24,273 nucleotides of DNA from Acidobacterium sp. (GTDB lineage Bacteria > Acidobacteriota > Terriglobia > Terriglobales > Acidobacteriaceae), in contig PMAM01000122.1 in assembly GCA_003152595.1 (NCBI GenBank), forward strand, positions 1 to 24,273, given 5' to 3'. A program made the position numbers and the translations under genes. The first letter of the stretch is position 1, and the number at the start of each line of letters is the position of its first letter. A model generated the notes under the pieces. It made no database searches and had not been told where the DNA came from. It saw nothing but the letters and a program-made list of their open reading frames with translations. Below are positions 6,972 through 15,387 of the stretch, piece after piece.

Positions 6972-8468
6972 GTGTTGATGGGTCAGACAGAATGGGAGCG
7001 GCCAACGCCGGAAGGCCTGGGCGGCTGGCTGATTCTGCTCCTGCTCGGCCTCTGGATCAACGCGGCCGCGATGCTGGCCTCGGGGGTTTCGACATTCGCC
7101 GTTCTTTTGCACCTCACCACGGCTCCCGCATTCCCCGCGCCGATGGATCCCTTTGTTGCCACCGTCGTTGTGGCCGCAGGCGTTTACGGAGGCGTTGCGG
7201 GCTACCTTCTCGCCCGGAAGAACCCTCTCGGACCGACCGTCGCCCGGACCCTTCTGGCCCTCACCTCCGGTTATTCCCTGCTGGCTCTGCTGACGACGCT
7301 TCTTCGGACTGGCCCGGTTCCAGCCGAATCCCTGCCCGCGTGGGTCAAGCCGGCCGGCTATCTCGTCGCCTCCGTGCTGGGTCTTGGTTATCTGCTTCGT
7401 TCACGTCGCGTTGCAAAAACCTACGCGCCCGGGCCTGAGGGATCGACTCCTGCCGAAATGTCCGATCAGGACGAGGTGTCGGATATTGTGCGGAGCCGCA
7501 TCGTTCGCTGGGAAGAATTGCGTTCCGCTGAGCCGTCAGCCTCTAAAGCGCCGCGACCCCAGCCGCCTGCACCGCGAACGCCGGAACCAGACGCTCCTGC
7601 GCCACAGGAAGCGGAACCAGAAACTCTGCTAATGCAGACGCAAGACCCTCATACCCCCGAACCAATCCAGGCCCTGCAACATGTCCCGGACACCCATCGA
7701 CCCAATCCCCAGGAATCGAGCAATCCAGTGATGAATCCTCCCCTGAAAAGCGCCGCGAATCGCAATTATGCAGAGCCGGACACCCAGGAACTCTCCGCGC
7801 TCAAAGCGCAAATCGCCGACGGCGTCAGCCGCTGGCTCAGATCCACTGCGAACCATCCTGCCGGCCAGCCGAATGCCAACGCCGCCCTGTTCGGAGAAGC
7901 CAACGGTTCCACCAACAGTGACAAAGTCAGGCAAAAGCTGCTCGACCAGGTGAACACCATCTGTGAGCAGGCCTGGTCGGTTCACATCGGCGAGTCCCCC
8001 ACGCTTCCCAACACGCCGGACTCCGAAGGCTCGCTGCCAAAGGAGATCCAGAAGTGGGCCATTGCGCAGGCGGTCTTTCGCCTGACTCGCTCTCTGGACA
8101 TCCGCGCCGCCATGGAGGTTTGCGGTCCTTTTGAGAGGGTCGCCCAGGATCGCGATTACCTGATGGCCGTAGGCCAGAAGAATTCCTCCGAAGACGCCTT
8201 CGGCCGCAAGGTGGATGTCGCCGAATACCAGAGCCACTCCGGGCCCGAGATCGCCTACAAACTGATCCTGCGTGCCCAGCGCGATATGTTCGAAGCCGAC
8301 CTGTGGGCGCGCGTGGCCAGCCTCGCCGGCGATCCGGACTTCCTCGACCGATTCGCAGGCGGCGGCGCGAAGGTGTTCGAGGACTCTCTCGAATACTGGC
8401 GCGGCTACGCGAGCCGCCTGCGCGACGAACGAGCGCCGCTCACCCCCGTCGGAGCCGAACCACGCTGA
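6972..8468 (+). CDS. DUF2569-like membrane protein with long cytoplasmic tail
   Basis: About 498 residues. The start is GTG at 6972 (or the in-frame ATG at 6978): GGGAG at 6956-6960 lies 11 nt before the GTG, and the protein then begins just before the motif EGLGGWLILLLLGLWI, typical of the N-terminus of DUF2569 four-helix membrane proteins. Predicted membrane segments are at about residues 16-38, 60-82, 91-111 and 128-143, followed by a basic patch (RSRRVAKT). Residues 150-255 are a Pro/Glu/Gln-rich low-complexity linker. About 265-498 form a mostly helical soluble domain with several conserved-looking Trp residues (VSRWL, EQAWSVHIGE, IQKWAIAQAVFRL, LEYWRGYASRL) that I cannot assign to a family. 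Any frame farther upstream is Arg/Pro-rich and lacks the domain. Function unknown. Confidence 0.7.
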   Translation: MLMGQTEWERPTPEGLGGWLILLLLGLWINAAAMLASGVSTFAVLLHLTTAPAFPAPMDPFVATVVVAAGVYGGVAGYLLARKNPLGPTVARTLLALTSGYSLLALLTTLLRTGPVPAESLPAWVKPAGYLVASVLGLGYLLRSRRVAKTYAPGPEGSTPAEMSDQDEVSDIVRSRIVRWEELRSAEPSASKAPRPQPPAPRTPEPDAPAPQEAEPETLLMQTQDPHTPEPIQALQHVPDTHRPNPQESSNPVMNPPLKSAANRNYAEPDTQELSALKAQIADGVSRWLRSTANHPAGQPNANAALFGEANGSTNSDKVRQKLLDQVNTICEQAWSVHIGESPTLPNTPDSEGSLPKEIQKWAIAQAVFRLTRSLDIRAAMEVCGPFERVAQDRDYLMAVGQKNSSEDAFGRKVDVAEYQSHSGPEIAYKLILRAQRDMFEADLWARVASLAGDPDFLDRFAGGGAKVFEDSLEYWRGYASRLRDERAPLTPVGAEPR

Positions 8469-8638
8469 GGCACTTTTCTGCGCGTAGCCGTCGCGAAGGC
8501 TCTGGGATCGCAGGATATTTCTGTTGGGCTTTCGGATGGGCCGGAACTACCCCGAGTCGCAAAGCATGTGGAAACCGATGCGTTCGCAGAGGCCTCACAG
8601 CAGACGCGTCGGGCCTGGACATAGACAGGAAGACCGGC

Positions 8639-8661
8639 GGGACCACATTTCCTGTGGTTCC
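8639..8661 (+). other. hairpin with 9-bp stem
   Basis: GGGACCACA and TGTGGTTCC pair over nine positions (one G-U) around a TTTCC loop. No T-run follows, so it is a weak candidate for a terminator or for a 3'-end stabilising structure of the preceding gene. Confidence 0.3.
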
Positions 8662-8690
8662 TAAATTGCGGTCAGACCACGACTTAGCTC

Positions 8691-8713
8691 ACGCCGGCGA
8701 AGCCCGCGTTTTT
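8691..8713 (+). terminator. intrinsic terminator candidate after the DUF2569 gene
   Basis: The sequence 8691-8709 folds as ACGC-GGC / GCC-GCGT with one C-C mismatch and a GAA loop, and runs straight into five T residues (8709-8713). It lies about 225 nt after the stop codon. Confidence 0.45.
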
Positions 8714-8871
8714 GCGTAATGGAATTCGACGCGTCCGGAACAGTTTATCCTTGCCAGCAATATACGCAGAACTAAAACGCTTGATCAACCCACATGCAGG
8801 GTAAGTACGTAATACCAACAAAACAGTTAGAAGCGTGGGCTCTGAATTTCTATAGGGAAATAAAGTTGCTC

Positions 8872-8901
8872 TTGACATTGATCAGCCAGCGCGCGTATTG
8901 T
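8872..8901 (+). promoter_or_regulatory. sigma70-like promoter of the TonB receptor gene
   Basis: A perfect TTGACA (8872-8877) is followed after 18 bp by TATTGT (8896-8901). The predicted transcript start near 8908 gives a leader of about 80 nt. The DNA just upstream is AT-rich (AGGGAAATAAA at 8854-8864), and the inverted repeat at 8919 lies immediately after the predicted start. Confidence 0.5.
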
Positions 8902-8918
8902 TCCGCCCAATCGGAAAA

Positions 8919-8947
8919 GGGACAACAGAACTTGTCCCGGTTGTCCC
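8919..8947. promoter_or_regulatory. operator-like inverted repeat plus third half-site
   Basis: GGGACAA (8919-8925) and TTGTCCC (8932-8938) are perfect inverted copies separated by 6 bp, and a second TTGTCCC (8941-8947) follows 9 bp on. Placed just downstream of the predicted receptor promoter, the set could be a repressor site or, in RNA, two mutually exclusive stems. Confidence 0.5.
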
Positions 8948-8990
8948 AGAACTGACTACAAAGACAAGACCTTCTTAACGGAGACCAGCT

Positions 8991-11900
8991 ATGCGAGCAC
9001 TGCGAACTGGATTGGGGCTCATTTTCCTGTTGGCGGCCCCTGTGGCGTTTGGGCAGGCAGGCGCGACGGGAACGATTTTGGGTACGGTGGCGGACAGCAC
9101 GGGGGCCGTCGTCCCCAATGTCAAAGTAACGGTAACCAACACGGCCACGAACCTGCCCTTCGTGACCAGAACGAGTTCGTCGGGTGATTACCTGGCGCCC
9201 TCGTTGATCCCAGGCAGCTATTCGGTCACAGCGGAGATCCAGGGATTCCAGAAGTCGGTAACGAACGGACTGACGCTGACAGTCGATGAGAATTTGAGAG
9301 TCAACGTCACACTGAAACCGGGAGCGATTACGCAAACCGTGTCGGTAACGGGCCAGGCGGTGACTCTGGATACGGACACAGCGTCGCTGTCGCAGCTGAT
9401 GAGCCAGCACCAGGTGGAAGACCTGCCGCTCAACGGGCGCAATTTTATGCAGTTGCTGCTGGTCGGCGCCGGCGCCGTCACCGTGGGCGGCGAGCAGGGC
9501 ACCATGCGGCAGGGCGAGGGCAACGCGGTGAGCGTCAACGGTGGCCGGCCGGAAGGGAACAACTACACGCTGGACGGGCTGGTTAACACCGATCAGGCGC
9601 TGGTGACGCCGGCCGTGATCCTCTCCCAGGATGCGATTCAGGAGTTCAAAGTCGAAAGCGGTACGTATTCGGCGGAGTACGGGTTCAGCGCAAGCCAGAT
9701 CAACATCGTCAGCCGCGGCGGCACCAATTCTCTGCATGGGTCGGTTTTTGAGTTTAACCGGAACAACGCTTATGACGCGTCTCCATTCCCAACGGCGACC
9801 GACTATAACTTAGGGGTTCCGACGGCCAATCCTGTCCTGCGCCAGAACCAGTTCGGCTTTGTGGCGGATGGGCCGGTTTATATCCCGAAGATCTACAACG
9901 GGCACAACCGCACCTTCTGGATGGCGAATTATGAGGGCTGGCGGATCATCAACGGCGGCATTGAAAAGGCGGCAATTCCGAATCCTGCGGCACTGCAGGG
10001 AAACTTCAATAACGAGACAACGCAGAGCGGAGCGCCACTGCCCCTTTACGGGACGGCGGCCTGCGCAGCGCTGCTCGCCACAAACCAGAATTGCATGCCG
10101 GTCGATCCGACCACGGGGCAGGCATTTCCGCAAAACCAGATTCCGTCTGCTGACATCACGAATCGGCTGGCTCTGGTGGCCCTGAAGTACAACTATTGGC
10201 CGACTCCAACGCTGGCCAATCAGGGCGAGGGCGTCAACAATTACATCCAGAACTACGGGACGCCCCTAACTACCAATCAGCAGACCTATCGTATCGACCA
10301 GAACCTCGGGAAACTGGGGTCGATCTTCGGACGTGGCACCTACTCGACGTATCAGAACGCTTCGCTCTACAACGGCAGCAACCTGGTTTACGCCATCGAG
10401 ACGCAGTACGAGACGCAGAAGAACTGGGAAATCTCCCATACGATCAACTTCGGTGCGTCGAACGTGAATAACTTCCGCTTCGGCTATCTCGATGCTCAGG
10501 CGCCGGAGGGCGCTCCAGCACCACCAGCCGCCGCAGTTCAGGCATTGGGCGAGACCGGTGTCTTCACCCACTTCACTGCCTTGCAGCAGAGCTGGCCCGG
10601 TCTTTCTATGACACAGTTCGCTGGGGAGGGTGGATCGGGTAACGCTTATACCGGGTCGGACAACCCGGCGTGGGAGTTTGCCGACGCCTTCACCACGGTT
10701 CACGGCAGGCACAGTCTCGGATTCGGAGTCGATTACCGTCACTGGCATCTGGTCCGCAACCTTGACGATGATTTCTACGGCGACTGGGGTTTCTCCCCGA
10801 CCACGATTACGAACAACGGCACCAACTGTCCCAATGCAACGGGCCTGTGCGGTACGGGGAACGCCATCGCCGATATGCTGTTGGGTTACTACGCCACGGT
10901 GTCCGGATTTTTCCCCGGACCGCTCAGCCCCACCACTTACGCCGGGAATTCCCAGGACCATGTCTTTGGTTATTTCGCACCCTATGCGGAAGACAACTGG
11001 AAGGCCACGCAGAAGTTAACTGTGAGCCTCGGTCTGCGCTGGGATTATCGCGCAGCAGCCTATGAAGCTCACAACCACTTCTTCTGGCTTGATACCAAAA
11101 ATCCTAACGGCGGTCTTTGCTACGCGGATCCACAGCTGTCGACCGATGGTGTCGCTCCCGGTGGCACGGCAACTGATCCAGTGCTGCGCTATTGCGGATC
11201 GGTTCCGCATCCCGGTCTGAAGACACCGTTTGCTCCCCGCCTCGGTCTGGACTACCGGCTGACGGACAAGACAGTGGTTCGTGGGGGATACGGCATCTTC
11301 TTCGACTCGTTTGAGGGCCGGGAGATCGACGACTCCGCCGATATCTACCCTTACAGCATCCGGCTGACAGAGAACCCGACCGTTAATTCGAGCCTGCCTA
11401 AATTGGGCAACCAGATGTTCCCGGCCTATGGAACACTGGGACCCTTCCCGATCTCCACCCTGTCGTTCGTCGCTGTCATCGAATCCGAGAATCCGCTCGA
11501 TCCTTACGTGCAGTCGTGGACCGGATCCGTCGAACGCCAGCTCAGCAACGATACGACGCTGGAATTGAACTACATTGGGACCCACGCCGTTCACCTGCTG
11601 GACCGGCGGGATATCGCTCAGCCCAACGACCTGCCGGCGGCTGACGTGACGTTCTGTCAGACGAATCCGACTCTCGGTAGCTGCCCGGCCGCTGCCCGGC
11701 TTCCTTATCCGAACTTCACCGGCGATTACATCGACAGCGATTTTCATGGTTACTCGCACTACAACGCCATGAACGTCAACCTGACCCATCGCGCGCACGA
11801 CCTGGCGGTGACTGCGGTCTACACCTGGGCGCAGAGCAAGGACGATAAGTCAGCGGCTGCCGGTGTGGGCGCGAGCGGAGCCGGTTATCAGGGATTTGAG

Positions 11901-12554
11901 GATAATCATCATCCGGAGTGGGATTATGGTTTGTCCGACTTTGACGTCAATCAGCGTTTTGTCACCAGCTACATCTACAACCTGCCTTTCGGCCGCGGAA
12001 AGAAGCTCGCCAGCGGGATCAACCGCGCGGCGGATCTGGCCGTGGGCGGCTGGCAACTAAGTGGGATTACAACATTCCAGGTCGGCTTCCCCTTCGACAT
12101 CACTGCGAACGACATCGACGGATTGAACAACACCCCGGCGGAACGGGCAAACATCGCGGCTGGCTGCGATCCGCACAAGAACCTGACGGAGAGCTTCCAG
12201 CGCATCAACATGTCGTGCTTCACACAGCCCCTCGCCGGAACCTATGGCACCGACGGTAGTAATGGTATTGCGCCGCGGAATAATCTGCGTCAGCCCGGGA
12301 TCAACAATTGGGATATGGGCCTGACGAAGTCGTTCGCGTTCACCGAGCGCGCGAACTTCAATCTTCGTTTCGATACTTTCAACACGTTTAACCATCACCA
12401 GTACGACATCAATACCGGTGGATATGCGACAGGTGGTTCCGGCGGCGGATCGTCGATTGACAATGGCGTTGACGACGCTCCGAACGTCGCAGGTCGCATT
12501 ACAAGTTCGTCAGCGGCACGCATTATTCAGCTCAGCGGCAAGTTCACATTCTGA
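8991..12554 (+). CDS. TonB-dependent receptor, Oar-like, with carboxypeptidase-regulatory N-domain
   Basis: An outer-membrane receptor of 1187 residues. The start at 8991 has GGAG 7 nt upstream and a signal peptide ending at VAFGQ (residue 22). About residues 27-110 match the carboxypeptidase-regulatory-like beta-sandwich: GTILGTVADSTGAVVPNVKV, then SSGDYLAPSLIPGSYSV. About 115-250 form the plug, with the family phrase VEDLPLNGRNF (142-152) and NYTLDG farther on. The remainder is a large beta-barrel with the usual late features of the family (FGYFAPYAEDNWK, LGLRWDYR, NLRFDTFNTFNHHQY) and ends in Phe, the outer-membrane insertion signature. Such receptors are typical of Acidobacteriota and take up or bind glycans and other large substrates with energy from TonB. 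No TonB, ExbB or SusD-like gene is nearby. The substrate is inferred from the hydrolases to the right to be a plant polysaccharide fragment. Confidence 0.93.
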   Translation: MRALRTGLGLIFLLAAPVAFGQAGATGTILGTVADSTGAVVPNVKVTVTNTATNLPFVTRTSSSGDYLAPSLIPGSYSVTAEIQGFQKSVTNGLTLTVDENLRVNVTLKPGAITQTVSVTGQAVTLDTDTASLSQLMSQHQVEDLPLNGRNFMQLLLVGAGAVTVGGEQGTMRQGEGNAVSVNGGRPEGNNYTLDGLVNTDQALVTPAVILSQDAIQEFKVESGTYSAEYGFSASQINIVSRGGTNSLHGSVFEFNRNNAYDASPFPTATDYNLGVPTANPVLRQNQFGFVADGPVYIPKIYNGHNRTFWMANYEGWRIINGGIEKAAIPNPAALQGNFNNETTQSGAPLPLYGTAACAALLATNQNCMPVDPTTGQAFPQNQIPSADITNRLALVALKYNYWPTPTLANQGEGVNNYIQNYGTPLTTNQQTYRIDQNLGKLGSIFGRGTYSTYQNASLYNGSNLVYAIETQYETQKNWEISHTINFGASNVNNFRFGYLDAQAPEGAPAPPAAAVQALGETGVFTHFTALQQSWPGLSMTQFAGEGGSGNAYTGSDNPAWEFADAFTTVHGRHSLGFGVDYRHWHLVRNLDDDFYGDWGFSPTTITNNGTNCPNATGLCGTGNAIADMLLGYYATVSGFFPGPLSPTTYAGNSQDHVFGYFAPYAEDNWKATQKLTVSLGLRWDYRAAAYEAHNHFFWLDTKNPNGGLCYADPQLSTDGVAPGGTATDPVLRYCGSVPHPGLKTPFAPRLGLDYRLTDKTVVRGGYGIFFDSFEGREIDDSADIYPYSIRLTENPTVNSSLPKLGNQMFPAYGTLGPFPISTLSFVAVIESENPLDPYVQSWTGSVERQLSNDTTLELNYIGTHAVHLLDRRDIAQPNDLPAADVTFCQTNPTLGSCPAAARLPYPNFTGDYIDSDFHGYSHYNAMNVNLTHRAHDLAVTAVYTWAQSKDDKSAAAGVGASGAGYQGFEDNHHPEWDYGLSDFDVNQRFVTSYIYNLPFGRGKKLASGINRAADLAVGGWQLSGITTFQVGFPFDITANDIDGLNNTPAERANIAAGCDPHKNLTESFQRINMSCFTQPLAGTYGTDGSNGIAPRNNLRQPGINNWDMGLTKSFAFTERANFNLRFDTFNTFNHHQYDINTGGYATGGSGGGSSIDNGVDDAPNVAGRITSSSAARIIQLSGKFTF

Positions 12555-12581
12555 CCGCTGTCTTCGTAGTAGGCCTCCAAC

Positions 12582-12606
12582 CCGCCACGCTCCAACAGCG
12601 TGGCGG
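12582..12606 (+). terminator. 9-bp perfect hairpin between receptor and TPR genes
   Basis: CCGCCACGC and GCGTGGCGG pair perfectly around a 7-nt loop, followed by ACCTTTTAGG with only four T residues. It lies 27 nt after the receptor stop codon and 30 nt before the next start, so it may end most receptor transcripts and allow limited read-through into the TPR gene. Confidence 0.5.
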
Positions 12607-12636
12607 ACCTTTTAGGATGGGGATAAACTTCACCGC

Positions 12637-13833
12637 ATGAAGTTGAAACGTGCGGGAATGCTCTGGTTATTCGGGCTCTGTTGCAGCTCGGCGATCGCGG
12701 CGATGGCACAAAACGTCGCCGCGGACCCAGCGTCACTGGCTGCGGCGGGCCAGCAGGCGATGGCTCGCGGCGATTATGCCACCGCGGAAGAGATGTTTCA
12801 AAAACTGGCGCAAACCGACCCCAACATCGCCGAGATCCACGCCACCCTCGCCGCTATCTGTTTCAAGCGACGCGAATATGCACGGGCCGTCAGCGAGATT
12901 CATAAGGCGGAGCGGCTGAAGCCGGGTCTGCCGAAACTCTCCAGCCTCCTCGGCTTGTCTCTGGCGGAAGAGGGCAAATTCTCCGAGGCGCTGCCTCTCC
13001 TCGACAAGGGCTTCCGGCAAACCGCCGATTCCGAGGTGCGCCGGATGTGCGGACTGGAACTTCTGCGTGCCTACAGCAACCTGGATCGAGATGCCGAAGC
13101 GGTGGAAATTTCCCTGGCCCTCAACAAAGCGTTTCCCAACGATCCAGAAGTTCTGTATCACACCGGCCGGGTGTACGGGAGCTATGCCTATACGGTGATG
13201 GAGAAGCTGCACGATACGGCGCCGGGATCGATCTGGATGCTGCAGGCACAGGGTGAGGCGAACGAGAGCGAGAAAAACTGGGATGGCGCCATCATCGCGT
13301 TTAATCACGTGCTGACGATGGACCCACAGCGCCCCGGAATTCATTATCAGCTGGGGCGCGTGTACCTTGGGCGGTTCCGTGATGCGGGGAAGCCAGAGGA
13401 CCGCGACGCGGCGATGAGAGAATTCAACGCCGAGCTGGCTATTGATCCAGGCGACGGGAATGCGGCGTATGAGCTGGCCTATCTTCAGGCGGAGAGCGGC
13501 CAGGCTGAAGAAGCGGCTGCCGGATACGAGAAGATCCTTCAGCAGTATCCCGATTTTGAGGAAGCGCTGGTCGGACTGGCGGGCGTTGATCTCAGCAGTC
13601 AAAAGGCGAGTCAGGCCGTGGCGTTACTCGAGCGAGCTGTAAAGTTGCGGCCGAACGATGAGGTAGCCTGGTGGCGGCTGGCTCAGGCCGATCGCACCAT
13701 AGGGAACAGGGCTGGTCAGGAGAAGGCGCTCGCCGCATTCAACAAGATTCACCAGGTTATCCCCGGAACTTTGCGTAGCCCGAGCAGCGATGCCGTCACA
13801 CCGCAGCACCTGGATACGAACGAGCAACCGTAG
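12637..13833 (+). CDS. secreted TPR-repeat protein
   Basis: A 398-residue protein with an N-terminal signal peptide (KLKR, hydrophobic core, AIAAMAQ near residue 25), predicted to act in the periplasm or on the cell surface. The mature part is a run of tetratricopeptide helices: AGQQAMARGDYATAEEMFQKL, HATLAAICFKRREYARAVSEI, LGLSLAEEGKFSEALPLLDKG, then IIAFNHVLTMDP, YELAYLQAESGQAEEAAAGY and LVGLAGVDLSSQKASQAVALL, so about eight or nine units. TPR folds bind partner proteins; there is no enzyme motif. The gene follows the receptor by 82 bp on the same strand. Secreted TPR proteins commonly sit beside Oar-like receptors in this phylum, which suggests a partner role; that is inference. The ribosome site (GGATGGGG, 14 nt before the ATG) is weak. 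Confidence 0.85.
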   Translation: MKLKRAGMLWLFGLCCSSAIAAMAQNVAADPASLAAAGQQAMARGDYATAEEMFQKLAQTDPNIAEIHATLAAICFKRREYARAVSEIHKAERLKPGLPKLSSLLGLSLAEEGKFSEALPLLDKGFRQTADSEVRRMCGLELLRAYSNLDRDAEAVEISLALNKAFPNDPEVLYHTGRVYGSYAYTVMEKLHDTAPGSIWMLQAQGEANESEKNWDGAIIAFNHVLTMDPQRPGIHYQLGRVYLGRFRDAGKPEDRDAAMREFNAELAIDPGDGNAAYELAYLQAESGQAEEAAAGYEKILQQYPDFEEALVGLAGVDLSSQKASQAVALLERAVKLRPNDEVAWWRLAQADRTIGNRAGQEKALAAFNKIHQVIPGTLRSPSSDAVTPQHLDTNEQP

Positions 13834-13953
13834 CAGTGCGCCAAACCTGGGCTGTCGCAGCCGCCGCTGACCGCGTTGGCGGACGTAACTATAGAGAAGC
13901 AGGGGACCAGACAGGTCAGAGTCTGACGCGTGGGGCTCGCCGGCGATTCAATT

Positions 13954-15378
13954 TCAGCAAACCTGAACGAATGGGATTTCCAGCAGGCGCGCGAGCTTAT
14001 CGAGGGCACTTGCAATATGTCCAACACCCACAGCGCAGTGGTGAGCCGGTCCCTGCTCATTCCACCGCTCGACAAAACGCCGCGCCCCGATCGGGAACCG
14101 GTACCGGCTGTTTGTATTGCCGATCGCGAGCGTCGGTCCTGACTCCGACACACCTTCGGCCGCCAGCAGCCGGAAGCCATGCTCCGGATCGTCCACCACC
14201 GACAGCAGCGTCACCGGCCCGTAGCGAACCGACATCTCCACCGAAAGCCCCTGCCCCACCTTGCCGTGATAAACCTCCAGTGGCCGCACCCGCGTCTTGC
14301 CTTCGGCGATCGCGATGTGTCCTGGTCCGTCGTGCCCCATCAACACGATGTCGTCCGCCAGATCCAGCACGTAGTATTCGGTGAACGATCCGCCGGCTCC
14401 CAGGCAGTCCATGATCTTCATGGCAATCGCATTCTTCACCTCGTACTCGCCGGCCACTGGAACATGACGCGCCGTCAACAGCGAGGTACCGAGGATGATG
14501 GAGCTCATCGTGTCCTCGTTCGCCGCCACCCCGGTGCCCTTGTAGTAGTAGGCGAGCGATTGCAGATCGTGCTTTTCCACCAGTCGATCCAACGCAACGG
14601 AGGTACGCGCAGCCCTTTCCAACTCGCTCCGCGCGCACTCTGCCTGTACGTCGAAGTGCTCCTCGAAAAGCCGCACCCGCTGTGCAATCTCCTCCTCCAT
14701 GCACTCGCTGCGCAGCGCGCTCAACTCATCGACCTCGAGCATCTCGATGTGACTGCCGAAGGTGATCGACACCTGCGTGATGTCCGTGGCCACGTCGAGC
14801 ATGCCACCGTAGTAGTGGCCGAGCAGCCCCAGGCGATTCTCCGCAAGTGCCGCCTTCACCTGCGCCGCCCTTACCCACTCCTCGATCTCCTTCCAGCTCG
14901 CCTCATCGGTCAGCGCCCCGGTCACCTGATGGAACGGGATCCGCGCCCGCCGCAACACGTTCGCGATCTCCGGCACCGGACAGGCAGAACACCACGCCAG
15001 CCACGCCCCCGTCATCGCAGTGCGGTCGGGCAAACGGTTGAACGCCTCGTAGTCCATTGTCGCGCCTGGTTGCAGGTTCAGCACGATCACCGGTACGCCC
15101 GCGCGCTGCACCAGCGGCAATACGGTCCTCGACAGCGCATACGTCGTCACATACAGAAACAGCACATCGATGTCCGCGCGCCGGCAGGCATGCCCCGCCT
15201 CGCGGCTCCGCTCCGGCGTATCCACCAGTCCGAACGATTCGATCGTCGCGCCGAAGCCCTCCAGCCGCTTCTCCACTTGCGCAAGGTAGCCTTCGAGTTG
15301 CTCGCGCAGCCCCGCAAACTGCGGCCAGTAAGCATCGAGCCCGATGCCGCACAGTCCAACGCGCAGTTTCGCCGTCAT
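13954..15378 (-). CDS. L-arabinose isomerase family protein
   Basis: A 474-residue cytoplasmic protein with no signal peptide. The start at 15378 has AGAGG overlapping the stop of the upstream hydrolase gene, 9 nt away. The fold matches the L-arabinose/L-fucose isomerase superfamily: WPQFAGL (18-24), a QRAGVPVIVLNLQP segment (91-104), then HYYGGMLD (188-195). Compared from memory with E. coli AraA, its four active-site residues (E306, E333, H350, H450) have good counterparts: E311 in AGEYEVKNA, E334 in FTEYY, H349 in MGHDGPGH and a His-His pair at 446-447 in GPAHHC. The metal-binding site therefore seems intact. The family isomerises L-arabinose to L-ribulose, but this subgroup is divergent from enteric AraA and may act on another aldose. 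No ribulokinase or epimerase gene is in the window. Co-transcription with a secreted glycoside hydrolase points to use of the sugar that enzyme releases. Confidence 0.8.
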   Translation of the reverse strand: MTAKLRVGLCGIGLDAYWPQFAGLREQLEGYLAQVEKRLEGFGATIESFGLVDTPERSREAGHACRRADIDVLFLYVTTYALSRTVLPLVQRAGVPVIVLNLQPGATMDYEAFNRLPDRTAMTGAWLAWCSACPVPEIANVLRRARIPFHQVTGALTDEASWKEIEEWVRAAQVKAALAENRLGLLGHYYGGMLDVATDITQVSITFGSHIEMLEVDELSALRSECMEEEIAQRVRLFEEHFDVQAECARSELERAARTSVALDRLVEKHDLQSLAYYYKGTGVAANEDTMSSIILGTSLLTARHVPVAGEYEVKNAIAMKIMDCLGAGGSFTEYYVLDLADDIVLMGHDGPGHIAIAEGKTRVRPLEVYHGKVGQGLSVEMSVRYGPVTLLSVVDDPEHGFRLLAAEGVSESGPTLAIGNTNSRYRFPIGARRFVERWNEQGPAHHCAVGVGHIASALDKLARLLEIPFVQVC

Positions 15379-15387
15379 CGCGCGCCT

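Larger units (their letters stand above)
8469..8990. other. intergenic region (522 bp) upstream of the TonB receptor
   Basis: The left half holds a hairpin and a probable terminator for the DUF2569 gene; the right half turns AT-richer and holds the receptor promoter and operator-like repeats. I see no convincing protein-coding gene in it. Confidence 0.6.

Noticed and set aside
13915..13927. GTCAGAGTCTGAC palindrome between the convergent TPR and isomerase genes
   Set aside because: Arms of six bases with one central base are too short to rank as a terminator, and a convergent gap is an unlikely operator position.
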